A DNA stretch of 64,000 bases from Takakia lepidozioides (GCA_030704615.1 CM060731.1:91184756-91248755), one strand, 5' to 3'. Shown: positions 10,001-19,462, counted from the stretch's first letter. Numbers and translations: made by a program. Notes: a model not told the origin generated them from the letters alone.

Positions 10001-10917
10001 TTCTGGACGGAGAGCCCGTGGAAGGACTGCAAGCTTTGCCATCTTGGAACAGGTTCTCCGAGGACTTTTGGAAGAAAGGATTCGGGCTCGCCCGCATGGT
10101 GTTGGACGACAGAGGCTGTGTGGTTGTCCTGGCGAGCAGAGGAAAAAACACGTAGACAGGAATTGCGAAGTGGACCCGCAAGAGCGCCATCCCAATTCTG
10201 AAGAAGAAGTGGACGTGCATCAACACATTGGGCCTTCAGTCGGAAGGGAAGAAGGTAATTACAACATTGGCACTCGTCCTTTCATTTTCTTAGGTGTTTT
10301 GAAATGCGGTGCCGCATTCGATTTCTAATCGTTCCCCACTGTGTATGCAGACAAAGCAGTTCGATGCATACTGCTTTGTGAAGGAGAACTCCACCTTTGC
10401 TTTCCGGAAGGAGGGATTGTTGGTTGACCCGAACTACGACCCCATCGATTACGACGTCCTGTTCAACAACGTTCCCATGGAACTTCTCCCTCATAGCCTC
10501 ACTTCAACGGAACCCCTGCGGTATTCACGGACTCGGAGCCCTGCCTTCATTCAGACAATTATGGAGACATGCACTGACGTGGAGGGCACAGTGCTCGACC
10601 TCATCTATGGGACAGGTATGCAGAATCTTGTTCTATGTTGTTCTTCAAATTCTCCTTATGCTTTAATTCGCAACATCTGAAGGGCCATGTTATAATGTGT
10701 GGATGGCATTGTAACATGTGCCTCAATGTGGGCTGGGCGGTTTTCCGACTGGCACCTATTTGCCTACGAGGAGGACACATCCGTCTGGGGATCCCATCTG
10801 GAAGGGCTGCAACGGAATGTGAAGGCTCCCATCAAAGCCAAAGACTCCTCGGATTCGTCGGAGTCGGAGGAAGAGACAGTGGACATTGATGCTGAGGAGA
10901 ACCCAAAATACGAATGA
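7017..10917 (+). CDS. Element-borne multi-exon gene: basic N-terminus, ParB-like domain, permuted amino-methyltransferase
   Basis: Exons inferred from open frames and GT/AG sites: 7017-7186; about 7290-8600; 8670-8859; 8960-9235; 9265-9417; 9501-9718; about 9829-10255; 10351-10615; about 10700-10917. The product would be a long basic, low-complexity N-terminus, a ParB-like domain, a mostly helical middle, then methyltransferase motif IV followed by motif I. That order is the one found in beta-class N6-adenine/N4-cytosine DNA methyltransferases. ParB-methyltransferase fusions are known from phages and prophages. Two in-frame stops (TGA 8127-8129, TAG 10153-10155) interrupt it, both one C-to-T change from sense codons, so this copy may be dead or may be two or three genes. 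The reading as a single gene is inference. Confidence 0.6.
7272..8129 (+). CDS. Basic, disordered N-terminal segment of the ParB-methyltransferase gene
   Basis: A 285-codon open frame rich in Pro, Ser, Gln, Lys and Ala with many basic patches (KTKKKQ, RMRKHKAIRGR) and no recognised fold. It looks like a disordered nuclear tail. It is in the same frame as the ParB-like segment that starts at 8145; only the TGA at 8127-8129 separates them. A short upstream exon (7017-7186, rich in Arg/Lys, donor GTGAGA) could supply the true start. Confidence 0.5.
   Translation: MLGDLNTEDVCMPNRKGGRAGGIAGIRRAAGRVRGASCSDPRPPSRSTSTGLPAGPSPVRFKDAASKGKSLQFKAPESDSRSKVMENRQQGSGPSPTKTKKKQPVLQLVYEPDQAVSPPPTQTKQKGTGQIQLQQTPSPARMRKHKAIRGRTEQSPAKPIPRAEAQLLLDFQPGDVGVVSAAAKAMGSTDFVDLLPEEGAAAQRSQQDLTTVAEDLHNTAGPEEASAMAELPAKIPQSAAPVGDVLATQPLPPPTEMSPEEFQSAADTMLEETHSSIGRVLGNRV
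8145..8600 (+). CDS. ParB-like (ParB/Srx fold) domain segment
   Basis: The segment begins LPIIRQTLPEDVDKLKFAF, matching the ParB box-I pattern in which a short Arg/Pro stretch leads into a helix. After an acidic insert it reads FFVWDGNHRLLAWWEYI, matching ParB box II, whose consensus is G-x-(H/R)-R-(L/W)-x-A. This is followed by a hydrophobic strand and helix ending in an Asn (MADLN), again typical. ParB folds bind DNA and CTP in chromosome segregation, and variants act as nucleases or accompany methyltransferases. The exon runs into a palindrome copy at 8590-8608, and its donor site is unclear. Confidence 0.65.
8670..9718 (+). CDS. Central helical exons of the ParB-methyltransferase gene
   Basis: Four exons with good splice sites: 8670-8859 (TTGCAG before, GTAAGT after), 8960-9235 (GGCAG before, GTGAGG after), 9265-9417 (TAG before, GTAATT after) and 9501-9718 (CGCAG before, GTGAAG after). 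The peptides (VTEKAYVHTHMAHML, HQAGFFMENEGQVKTL, DPAVDVWLNRMTWWFQ, KEQVVMHTNLFGLYVKW) look helical, and I recognise no named domain. They link the ParB-like and methyltransferase parts, as expected of a single polypeptide. Confidence 0.5.
9829..10917 (+). CDS. Permuted SAM-dependent amino-methyltransferase segment
   Basis: Exon 9829-10255 carries SCDMIILDILDGEP, which sits where motif IV (D/N-P-P-Y/W) is expected, followed by LARMVLDDRGCVVVLAS, the usual strand after motif IV. An in-frame TAG (10153-10155) then precedes a WTRKSAIPILKKKW helix. Exon 10351-10615 ends with SPAFIQTIMETC...VLDLIYGTG, a clear SAM-binding motif I of the F/Y-x-G-x-G type. The last exon continues WAGRFSDWHLFAYEED and an acidic Ser-rich tail. 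Motif IV before motif I defines the permuted beta-class layout. The Pro-Pro-Tyr of motif IV is absent (ILD instead), so catalysis is doubtful in this copy. The acceptor before about 10700 could not be placed. Confidence 0.6.
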
Positions 10918-11019
10918 GTGCAAACATTGTAAGTTTGCAAAGCCTTCTGGGTGATTTTTTGTCAAACGCATTTCTGGACTGTGGTTCTCATTGGTCTCGT
11001 TGGTGATTGTTATGTGCAG

Positions 11020-11660
11020 GATTCCAGGATCCGGGTCGAAACATGTAGGGCCTACACTTCCTGCCAGGAAGAATGTCCCGTTCTTGGCGAGGGCCGACTT
11101 CATGACGAGCCCGGTGAAAGACTACTCCCTTCCTAGTTATGCAGCTAAACTCGCAAATACCGCGATTAGACGATGTGATTATCTGGTACACAGTTTACAC
11201 AGAAGATACTGGTTCGAATGTGGAAACATTGTCCGCTTTTGAGTATATCCCAGGCCACTACGCCTTCGAGCGGGGTGACGATCTTGCTCTGAGGAGTCCA
11301 TGGCTCCTGCGCATCCTTGATTCCGATTTTCCCACCTACGACGGGCACCCATGCAGAAGAATGCGCACTGCTATGCTGTTGCGGTGGAACTGCTGCCAGT
11401 GGACATGGGTGGACTCCATCGGAGAGACGTATTCTCCTGAAGGAGTGCGCTCCTCTTCTCCATTGTATAGGGACATTCGCATTGGTGTGGACGACGAAAA
11501 CGTGAAGCTTTCCATATTCGATGGTGGTATGATTGAAAGGCACGACATTGTGGTGAACATCAACAGGGGCGGTACAACGGCTGCAATCCAGTTTACCTGG
11601 AGGAGCCCGATGACTCATGAGCTAGTTTTCATAGCAGTCGAAGTCCCATTGACAACGTGA
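11020..11660 (+). CDS. Unrecognised 3-prime coding region of element A
   Basis: After a good acceptor (TATGTGCAG, 11011-11019) the frame reads ARKNVPFLARADFMTSPVKD. A second open frame (11139-11660) reads DDVIIWYTVYTED...YEHRPGHYAFERG-like sequence and ends at 11660. Composition and splice signals look coding, but I recognise no domain. It may be the C-terminus of the methyltransferase gene, since the TGA at 10915-10917 is again one C-to-T change from CGA, or a separate gene with a frame break near 11160. Confidence 0.4.
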
Positions 11661-12029
11661 CTTGTATTCAGAAGGCACAGGGCTAAAGATTAGTTTGCAC
11701 AATCAGCACAGTAGACGTGCTTCAAATGCAATTCATGTGGATCAATAAAAACCCCATAGTGCCGTCTTTTTGTTCTATTCTGTATCCATCGTTCCCAGAA
11801 TGCATCATTCCTCATTTCGTTTGGGATTGGGAGTGTGGGTGGATTTTGCAAGTGGCTGGTAGGCTGAAATGGGCCCCCATTGTACAGAGCAGTACCACCC
11901 TACCATTCGCGAAACATTGCCTTTCAATATGTAATTCTAAAAAACATTGCCAAACCTCCTTCATCGGGAGGTCCTTCTCCCCCTATGACCGTGACACCCT
12001 AAACCCTATTCCCGCAGACACTCATTTCC
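11661..12029. other. Right subterminal region of element A, no gene seen
   Basis: Unique sequence between the last coding region and the right terminal repeat. No domain, RNA gene or array palindrome was recognised. Confidence 0.5.
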
Positions 12030-12107
12030 GGAAAATAGTCCTGCTCATGTTTTTTTCGACACTTACGACTCTGCTCATGGCTCATGGCTCATGAAATAGC
12101 AGCCCCC
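12030..12107 (-). repeat. Right terminal region of element A
   Basis: Read in reverse it gives GCTGCTATTTCATGAGCC with two more ATGAGC units, the inverted counterpart of 670-770. The outer bases form a run of C, so the last base of the element cannot be fixed. Total inverted-repeat identity is high over the GCTATTTCATGAGC core and degenerate outside it. Confidence 0.75.
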
Positions 12108-12117
12108 CCCCAAGGGG
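12108..12117. repeat. Right target-site duplication of element A
   Basis: CCCCAAGGGG repeats 660-669 immediately outside the right end of element A. Confidence 0.65.
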
Positions 12118-13177
12118 AATCGAAAAGTACTGGAATCTTGCCAGAGCACTTGCAGGCTGTCATAAAGCTTCTCCATAGCCATCAAATTCACAAGATTCGT
12201 GTTTAAATGAACCCTCTGACACCATCTCTTAGCTCCAGCAGAATCAAAACGCACGAGTATCGTGCAAAGTTTTAGGGCGGAGGAAGAGATAGGGCAAACC
12301 TTCGTGATTTCATCCAAATTAGATGAAAAACAGGTAATGAGATGTAAAGAACTTCCCTGATTTCATCATGATGTCATCCAGTAGGGATGGCATCCAAAAT
12401 AGAGTTTGGCTTTCATTAGGGTTAGTTCTCATGACCAAAATCATCCAAAGAACCCAACTATCAAAGAATATTCTTTAATGGAATTCATCCATTTTCATGA
12501 TTACATCCAATATGGATGAAATTAAAATATGGTTTAGACAGAAATAGTCCAAGCCTTCCTGGGTTTTGGAAAAAATACAAGCAAGTTCCTTGTATAGAGG
12601 GAGAGGGAGAGAGGGACAAAGAGGGACAGAGAGAGGGAGTGAGAGGGAGAGATCAGGAAACAAAAAAGAAAAAAGACGGTGGGGGGGGGGAGTGACTGAG
12701 TAGCTGCTGCTCAGCCTGCTCAGTCACTCCCCCCCCCCCACCTTTTTGTTTTTTTCTTCGTTGCCCCCTCTCTCTCCCTCTCTCCTGGGAACCGGCAAGT
12801 TGTTATCAGTGTTGATTTCATGTTTTTTCATCCATACCGGATGAAGTTTTGACTGAGTTTCATCCATCCTCTATCGGTTTTTCATCCATACCGGATAAGC
12901 CACCAGGATGGACACCGAATTACCTTTAGGATGATTTTTTGGTTTTTTCATTCCTCTTTTATTGACTTTCATCCATAACGGATGAGTCACCAAGGAATGA
13001 AAAATTACCTCTATGAGGGTTGCCAACAACATCTTATTTTTCATCCGTACCGGATGAAAAACTACTAGGATAATAATTTTTCATTCCTCTTTCATTGACT
13101 CTTTTTATCCATACCGGATGGTCTGGTGAGGAATGATGAATTACCTAGGTGGAGGTAAACCGCTGCCACGAATGATA
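12118..13177. repeat. Foldback and GATGAAA/CCGGATG short-repeat tract
   Basis: No gene. Many copies of CATCCATACCGGATGA and variants (near 12828, 12887, 12970, 13040 and 13110), plus looser ATTTCATCC...GATGAAA inverted pairs from 12300 to 12540. Between them lies a long imperfect hairpin (12595-12790). The pattern resembles subterminal repeats of another DNA transposon, but I cannot define its ends. Confidence 0.55.
12595..12790. repeat. Long imperfect inverted repeat (hairpin)
   Basis: The left arm has GAGAGGGAGAG, an A-rich stretch, a G-run and AGTGACTGAG. The right arm is the reverse: CTCAGTCACT, a C-run, a T-rich stretch and CTCTCTCCCTCTCTCC. The loop is about 18 bases around 12705-12722. 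The arms could fold into a stem of roughly 80 bp. It may be two terminal repeats head to head. Confidence 0.7.
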
Positions 13178-13179
13178 TT

Positions 13180-13211
13180 CCCTAAACCCTAAACCCTAAA
13201 CCCTAAACCCT
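13180..13211. repeat. Interstitial plant telomeric repeat
   Basis: Four full CCCTAAA units and a partial one, in tandem. Degenerate copies (CCCTAACCCTTACCCTAAAA) follow near 13303-13325. CCCTAAA is the common plant telomere unit. Unique and transposon DNA lie on both sides, so this is not a chromosome end. Confidence 0.9.
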
Positions 13212-13339
13212 GACAAATGATTTGTTTATGGATGACGTGTACAGATGATTATGACCTGGAATTGATCTTAACTACCCCTAATTATGATTAATTACGGTGT
13301 GAAACCCTAACCCTTACCCTAAAACCTATTTTTAACTCT

Positions 13340-15437
13340 GCTACGGATGAAATCCGTCAGGGTAGAAGGGTATTTTTATTGTTTTTCATCATTCACGGAT
13401 GAAAAATCGGGCAAAAAAAAACTCTATGTTGTTTCTCCCGCTGTCAGAAGCACGAGATGTGCTTCTGAGCTCGTGGGGAGAGTGTTATGGCGGACGTGCT
13501 TTGGTGGCCGCCCCGTTTGTGGTATCGTACCCGTGCTAGGCGAACGCCTTGGGATGCGCGAAGGCGGCGCCTTGTCTCTTTAGCAGCGGGAAACACTGCT
13601 GTGAATGCAGTGGCATCTTCCCTCCTCTGGCTTTTAATTTTAGCAATGACATTTGTGCTGGGAAGTCTCTCTCCCTCCCTTCTATTGCCTTGCGAGTTTG
13701 CCTGCTTTGCTTCATTGCTCATGTGCTTTGTTGAGGCGACTTGCTGTGGGTGGTGATGGCGCATAACCCTCTTCCCCAATCGCTTAAGGTGCCTTTGGAG
13801 TATAGGGATCCTTGTGTTCTTATCTTCTTCTCTTGCTTTTGAGATTCTTAGTTGACATTGATGACAAGTGCAAGGGTCTGTGATTCACCTGGGGTGCTTG
13901 TGATGGGACCAGGTGAGGATCCTCACTTGCTTTGAAATTTCTTGAGCATGCAGTTGGGGATATGGGCTGAGGAGACTTCTAAGTTATGGTGTCTTGAAGT
14001 GGCTGCTGCCTGCAGCCCTGAATTCAACCCAACTGCTTCTGGTTTGGCATGTTACAGCCTTTATTTTGGCTTGTGTTGTTCTGCCGTTGGTGGGACAGTT
14101 CGGCCTGTCGGGCCCGTCTCCTGAGGCCTGCATCCAGACCCTACCTTGTCTTCTGATCCTTGACAACAGGGCCTGTGGATTAATGAGATAGGTTGTGAAT
14201 TTTTGGCCTTGGAGGATTTGTGTTTTATGGGTATGGCCTCGGCGGGTTTGTGACTCTATGGACGTTGTGGCCTTGAATGTTATGGCGGCAGCCTGATAAG
14301 GCACCGACCTGCTCCTTTTCAGGCCTGGATTTGGTGTATAATGGATCATAGTGAGGTGTTTTTGCAAACTTTAGCATGGACCTCTTGAAAGACGGGTGTG
14401 GTAAGCTGTAATGGAATCCTGCCTGTATTTTTGGCCTTATCATGACATCAGGCCCATGACCTGCAAACCGAGTTTTTTATTTGCCAAAGAGGCTGGATCT
14501 CGGTTGTTCAAGATGCTTGTGTGTACATGTCTTGAATTTGCAATATGACAGGCTGATCTCACATTCCCTTGACACCTTGTATGATTACACGTCTTGGGGT
14601 GATTACAAATGGTATGGAATCTGTTTTATCATGCCCAAGTGGATTGCTTGGAGGCATGTCCTGATTCTGAAATATTGCAGATTGGTCCTTATGCTTTGTT
14701 TGATGCATGACCCTACGTAATAAAAAGCTGATAAGGTAAGGTGATGTTGACCTTGTCATGACACCAGGCTCGTGACCTGCAATTTAATGATTCACTTGAA
14801 CGTACGTTACAGTGAAAATAGCGTAACCTAATTGGGATAGCTGTTCCTTTGCGCGGTTGTTTTGGGTTGTTGGCGTGTGCAAACATAAAATTGACATGTG
14901 TCTTTTTGTGACGGCTTCATTAATATCACCGTTGAACGTCATGGATGAGAATTCTAAAGTACTTACCATGAGGCCTACTTAGGATTTCAAGGAATATGCA
15001 TACGTGGAGAGTTCTGGGCCATTTCATGCATAATCTAGAAAACATCAACATGATCAAACATAGTGAATCTAGTCATGGCCTGACAAATGAACTAATTACT
15101 GCAATTCTTTTCCCATCATCCCTGCATGGGATCCTCAGGCTGTCTTCAAGGAAGTCGGCGGGTTTTTATTGTCTTGGGGCAACCCCCACAACTTGATGGA
15201 TCATCTGTTAGCATTGCTCAGAAGATAATACAGACTGCATGTCACATACGTTAATTTGACGGTGGTTTGTCAGGAACCGTCCCACATTGATTAGATGGAA
15301 TATCAGAATATGCACAATCTTCAAGGAACGGGTGCTTCCGCCTCATTTTATGTGCAACCGCTGTGGTGCAAAGCTGAATCATCTGATTTCGCGAAGGAGC
15401 AGGTCAGGAAAGAGAACCCCCCGCTCGGGGACATAAC
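13340..15437. other. Intergenic stretch without a supported gene
   Basis: Short open frames near 13347-13756, 13942-14191 and 14481-14720 have no recognisable domain. A motif ATGACATCAGGCCCATGACCTG (14440-14462) recurs as ATGACACCAGGCTCGTGACCTG (14757-14779). The region from 15290 leads into the transposase fossil of copy C. Confidence 0.4.
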
Positions 15438-16761
15438 ATGGCTTCCTCCGAAGCAGAGTTTTATTCTGACGACAAACTAGTGTCTTTCTCCAAAGAAGCA
15501 CTTGACAATGGATTTGCAATTGTTCTGGAACATGTCTTGGCTACCCAGTTTGAGCTTTCTGAATGGCTCCTGCAGAATTGTTTTCTTATGTTTGATCATG
15601 TGAAACGAGTGAAAGATTGGACGACAATGGCTTGTCATGTCTCCAACGAGTTATGACAATTGCAGTTTGTGACATGCAATCCGAGGATACGGAATCCTAG
15701 AAGCTCATGTGGAATTCCCTTGTACGTGTTATGGGGTGCCATCTCCAAATTTTGCTGGTTTCATGGCAGATGTGCTCAGGCAAATTTCAATGCAGTTCGA
15801 ATTGTCTCCGGATCAGGCGACCCAAAAGTGCCAATGCCGGGAAGAGACATGACGGCAGGCTCCAGCATCTAACAGTGCCACTGAAATGGTGCAGGAGAGA
15901 AACTACCCCCTTGATGTGCTGGAGTCCGCATGCCCCGACCACGTTTGGCACATAGAACGCACAAGTGCAGGGTCTCGTGTGAAATGTACAGCGATCAGGG
16001 CAACTAATTTCGAGAAGTGCACTTCATCTATATCCAGAGGCGGTGCCCGGACCCCTGCTCCGACTTTCACGGGTTTGATGCGTCCATATGGCCAACCAGA
16101 AGCAAAGAACCACAAGTTCTAGTTCTGCGCAGACGATTGTGGTAGATGTGTGCATGGAACTTTGCGTCCTTCCGTGGTGATGAAGCCAGCTCCTCCAACC
16201 GTTTGGCCCGTCAAGGTGGGAACACATCTCACAAGTCAGGAGATTGCAATGTTGGGGGAGGCAGGCTTTTCCCTTGCGAGACAACCCCAACTGCATGCAT
16301 GTGCTTCTACTTCTGCGTCCTCTTGGGTCCCTTCGGCAAATCCTCACTTGTGGCCAACCAAACGAGATGGAAAGCTGGTTCGGCGTTTCCCTCCAACCGC
16401 AGAACACTTCGGCAAAGTGGAGTCCGCAAGAATGCTCCAAGCTCGTGTTGCAAGCACCACGGAAGTGCCCGATCCAGGATATGGTCGGGTGTACACAATG
16501 ATCACTTCGACATCTGCTGTTCATGATAGGGCCTACGACATCACGGTTTCCAATGTCCCCAATTGCACATGTCCTGATTTTGTGAATATGCTATCAACCA
16601 GTTTGGGCAAGAGCGGTAAATTCATACCCTGCAAACATTTGTATTTCGTATTTTTGAAGAGGATGGTTTGCGATCCCAAACTTGACAATTTCATTCACCA
16701 GGCCACTCTGAGTTTCAACGAGGTCAATACTCTATTGCAGCGGGATACAACACATAGATAG
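15438..16761 (+). pseudogene. MULE-type transposase fossil, copy C
   Basis: Fragments in several frames align in order to copies A and B: LMFDHVKRVKDWTTMACHV (before 15656), VCDMQSEDTES then a stop (15670-15705), FHGRCAQANFNAVRIV (15760-15805), and PPTVWPVKVGTHL to the end with the SWIM finger CTCPDF...CKHLYFV (16565-16650). It ends at 16761. A TAG at 16120-16122 sits where copy A has TGG (FWF). The last 200 codons are open and retain CxC...CxH, so this part decayed least. No DNA ends of the element were found nearby, and Ty3 gag begins only 26 bases downstream. Confidence 0.75.
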
Positions 16762-16786
16762 CATCAACTATGCAGGAGGAGAGGAT

Positions 16787-19193
16787 GTGGTAGAACCAAC
16801 GGAGAGTTTAGACTCTCCAACACCATTGCAGGTGAGTTACATGAGTGAAGAAGAAACCCAAGGACAGAACTTGGAGGATGAAAACAGAGAGAAGAAATTG
16901 GAAGAGGAAGAGTATGAAGAAGTAGACCCAATAGCTGAGGTTGAGACTACAACCAGGACATCCCAACCCGTTGGACCTGGATCAAGTGGAGCACTTGGAT
17001 CACAGGCCAACGAAGGTGTCGGCTCAGGGGGATCAGGCGGGCAGCCTGGATCTGGCTCTGGGGGGACAGGGAGTGTGGGAAGTAGTGCAACTGGAGCTGG
17101 GAATACTGTGAATATAGTGGGGCCAGTAGCAGGGAGTGCTCAGGGGCCAGCACTTGGTGGAAGTTCCACCACAACTACAACAGGTCCTCAAGGACCAGCA
17201 CCGGCAAGGGGGCCAACATCTGTCAATGGACAGAGGGTAGGGCCACAGATGGCGTTACAACCAACACGGGCAAAACCACATTTTCCAATATATTTAGGGA
17301 AAGGGGATCATGATGTACACATTAGCCAATTTGAGCACATGTGTATTGTGAACAATGAGAATGGCGATGATGCCAAGATGAGACTGTTTCCTTGTTCACT
17401 TATAAAGAAAGCAAGTGAATGGTATGCAAGATTCCCTGATAATCATTTCCTAACCTGGAATGGCTTGAATACAACATTCCGAAATAGGTTCAGGACAAGT
17501 AAAACTGAGGATGAAGTGTATGGAAGTTTACAACAGTTAAAGCAAAAGAAGCATGAAACTGTTGAGGAGTATATGGAAAAGATGGAATTGATGATGAAAA
17601 AGCTGGCTGCTGTATCAGCACCAGGTTTACAGAAGACTTGGTTTGTGAGTGGACTAAGACCGGAGTTGCAAAAGAAAGTGGATATGTTACCCCATAATAT
17701 AGTGGAGGAGGCATTTGAAACAACAAACAGAATTGAGCAATTGGGATCACAGCTGATGGCCAAGTTCGAATCAGCTTTCCATTACATTGATGACATATGC
17801 TGGCTTAATGCAGGATGCTCAGGAGAGAGAAAATGGCTGATGAGGACTTTGAGGATGAGTCAGATGAGGAAGAAGAGCAAGAGCTGAAAAGGAAGAGTAA
17901 GAGGAAGGAAAAGTTGAAGAGGGATAACTATGAGAAAAGATTAGAAGAAATCTTGAAGAATATGCCACAGAGGCTGCAACACATTGGAGGAATGGTGTTT
18001 GGTGTGCAAAATGCCACAATGAAGGCCATACCACCACTGAATGCCACATGAAGGAGAAACACTGTACTATCTGTAAAATGGATAACCATTCTACTGAGAA
18101 TTGTTACTACAACATAAGGACAACAGTTAGAGAACCTAGGCAAGTAAGGGTGCATCAAGTGCAGCCCCAGCCAAGAAGAAACAGTGATCAGGACCACTAT
18201 GGTAGGCCTGGTGGTTATAACAATGGTATGGAGGGGAGAGGTAATCCAAGAGGGAATTACCAAGGAAATTCCAGGGGCAACTATCAGGGTAATCCAAGGG
18301 GGAATTACAAGCCAGGGAATCAGGATTACAGAAATAATCCAAGAGCAGACCAAGGGCGAGGACCCAATGGTGAAGAACTGTGTTACTATTGTAATCAAGC
18401 AGGACATCGCAAGGCAGCCTGTTCATTCTGGATTAGACACCAGAATGAGATGAGAGCTCATGTGAATGAGGGCCCAGTGGTGGCAGCTCATATGGTTAGG
18501 CCATGTGTTGTACTAGAAATGAGTACGATGATAGTAACCAGAAGCAAAGCTAAGTTAATACCTCCAGTAGATGAGGAAGATGATGATAATGAAGATGGCA
18601 GTGATGTGCCTGAAAATGAAGAGGCTTGGAGAGATGAGAATGAACTGCACAAGGAAGTGGCAGATACCATAAGGGAAATGCAGAAGAGTACTGATATTCC
18701 TATGGCAGATTCCTCTGATTCTGAAAGAGAAGAGGAAGTGAGTGAGGATGAAGGGAAGAAAGAAGCTGCAGACATGCAGAGTAATGAAGGGACTATGGCT
18801 GAAGTAATATGCCAGTCCAAAGCGGAGATTACCATTGGACAGCTATTGGCTGTGGCACCTTATTGTAGACACAGGCTGTATCAAGCAATCAATCGAATTG
18901 CCCATGTGACAGGGAACACAGACCTGAACAGCAAGGTGACTTGTTATAATGTGAAGCCGGAAGGGCGAGAAACAGTCATGGACTTTGATGATTCTATGCC
19001 AATAATCCAATTGAGAATTGGAAGCACAGAACTAACTGATGTACTGATTGATGGAGGCTCTCGAGTGAATATCATGACAGACCAATTAAGGCAGAAGCTT
19101 GGTCTAAGTAACATGAAACCAGCCCCATTTTGTATGAATTGGAGCTACCGGCAAACAACAAGGTGCACCCAGTATTCCATGTCTCCCTTTTGA
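16787..19193 (+). pseudogene. Ty3-type retrotransposon gag and protease region
   Basis: 16787-17887 encodes an acidic, Gly/Ser-rich leader and a Retrotrans_gag domain (YLGKGDHDVHISQFEHM, EWYARFPDNHFLTW, VSGLRPELQKKV). Three CCHC knuckles follow in shifting frames: CAKCHNEGHTTTEC (about 18000), CTICKMDNHSTENC (about 18061) and CYYCNQAGHRKAAC (about 18380). 18048-19193 continues to a protease-like segment, VLIDGGSRVNIMTDQLRQKL (about 19040-19100), in which DGGS replaces the usual D-S/T-G-A. The protease breaks off after NMKPAPF near 19128 and is followed directly by integrase tail, so reverse transcriptase, RNase H and most of integrase are deleted. The changes of frame near 17850 and 18050 add to the damage. 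Confidence 0.85.
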
Positions 19194-19462
19194 AGCCTTA
19201 CTTCAAAGATGAAGCGCGCCCGAATCGGCATCAAGTGTTGCGTCCGCCACCTATGCTATTGGATCATGAAAATGAACCTGAGTACGAGGTGGAGGCAATA
19301 CTTAAGTCGAGGAGGTTCAAGAACCGAGAAACGGAGTATCTCGTCAAATGGAAGGGCTATCATCTTGTGGAGGCATCTTGGGTGCGTGCCTCAGAAATGG
19401 GAAACGCATCCGAGGCGGTTGCAGCTTTCGAAGGGCGACCTAAAAAGCGGAAGAAGCGTTGA
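19130..19462 (+). pseudogene. Ty3 integrase C-terminus with chromodomain
   Basis: The frame reads YELELPANNKVHPVFHVSLLKPY, the conserved C-terminal block of Ty3 integrases. A chromodomain follows: EYEVEAILKSRRF, then EYLVKWKGYHLVEASWV (about 19280-19385), and a lysine/arginine tail to the stop at 19462. Chromodomains direct integration of chromoviruses to heterochromatin. The segment joins the upstream protease in another frame, which marks a large internal deletion or recombination. Confidence 0.88.

Larger units (their letters stand above)
670..12107. mobile_element. Complete large Mutator-like (MULE) DNA transposon, element A
   Basis: The left end begins AGGTTTGCTATTTCATGAGC. The right end, read in reverse, is a G-run followed by CTGCTATTTCATGAGCC. 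The ten bases CCCCAAGGGG stand on both sides (660-669 and 12108-12117), as expected of the 9-11 bp target duplication made by MULEs. A C-run at the right end makes that boundary uncertain by one or two bases. Inside are a minus-strand MULE-type transposase (1514-4968), a palindrome array (5361-6665) and a divergent plus-strand gene with ParB-like and methyltransferase domains (7017-10917). Palindromes like those of the array also occur at 1143-1160, 1239-1260, 8590-8608, 9771-9788 and 10302-10318. An autonomous relative probably once moved it. The transposase here is broken, so this copy is likely non-autonomous now. Confidence 0.82.

Noticed and set aside
13180-13211. True chromosome end
   Set aside because: Only about 4.5 units, with transposon and coding relics on both sides.
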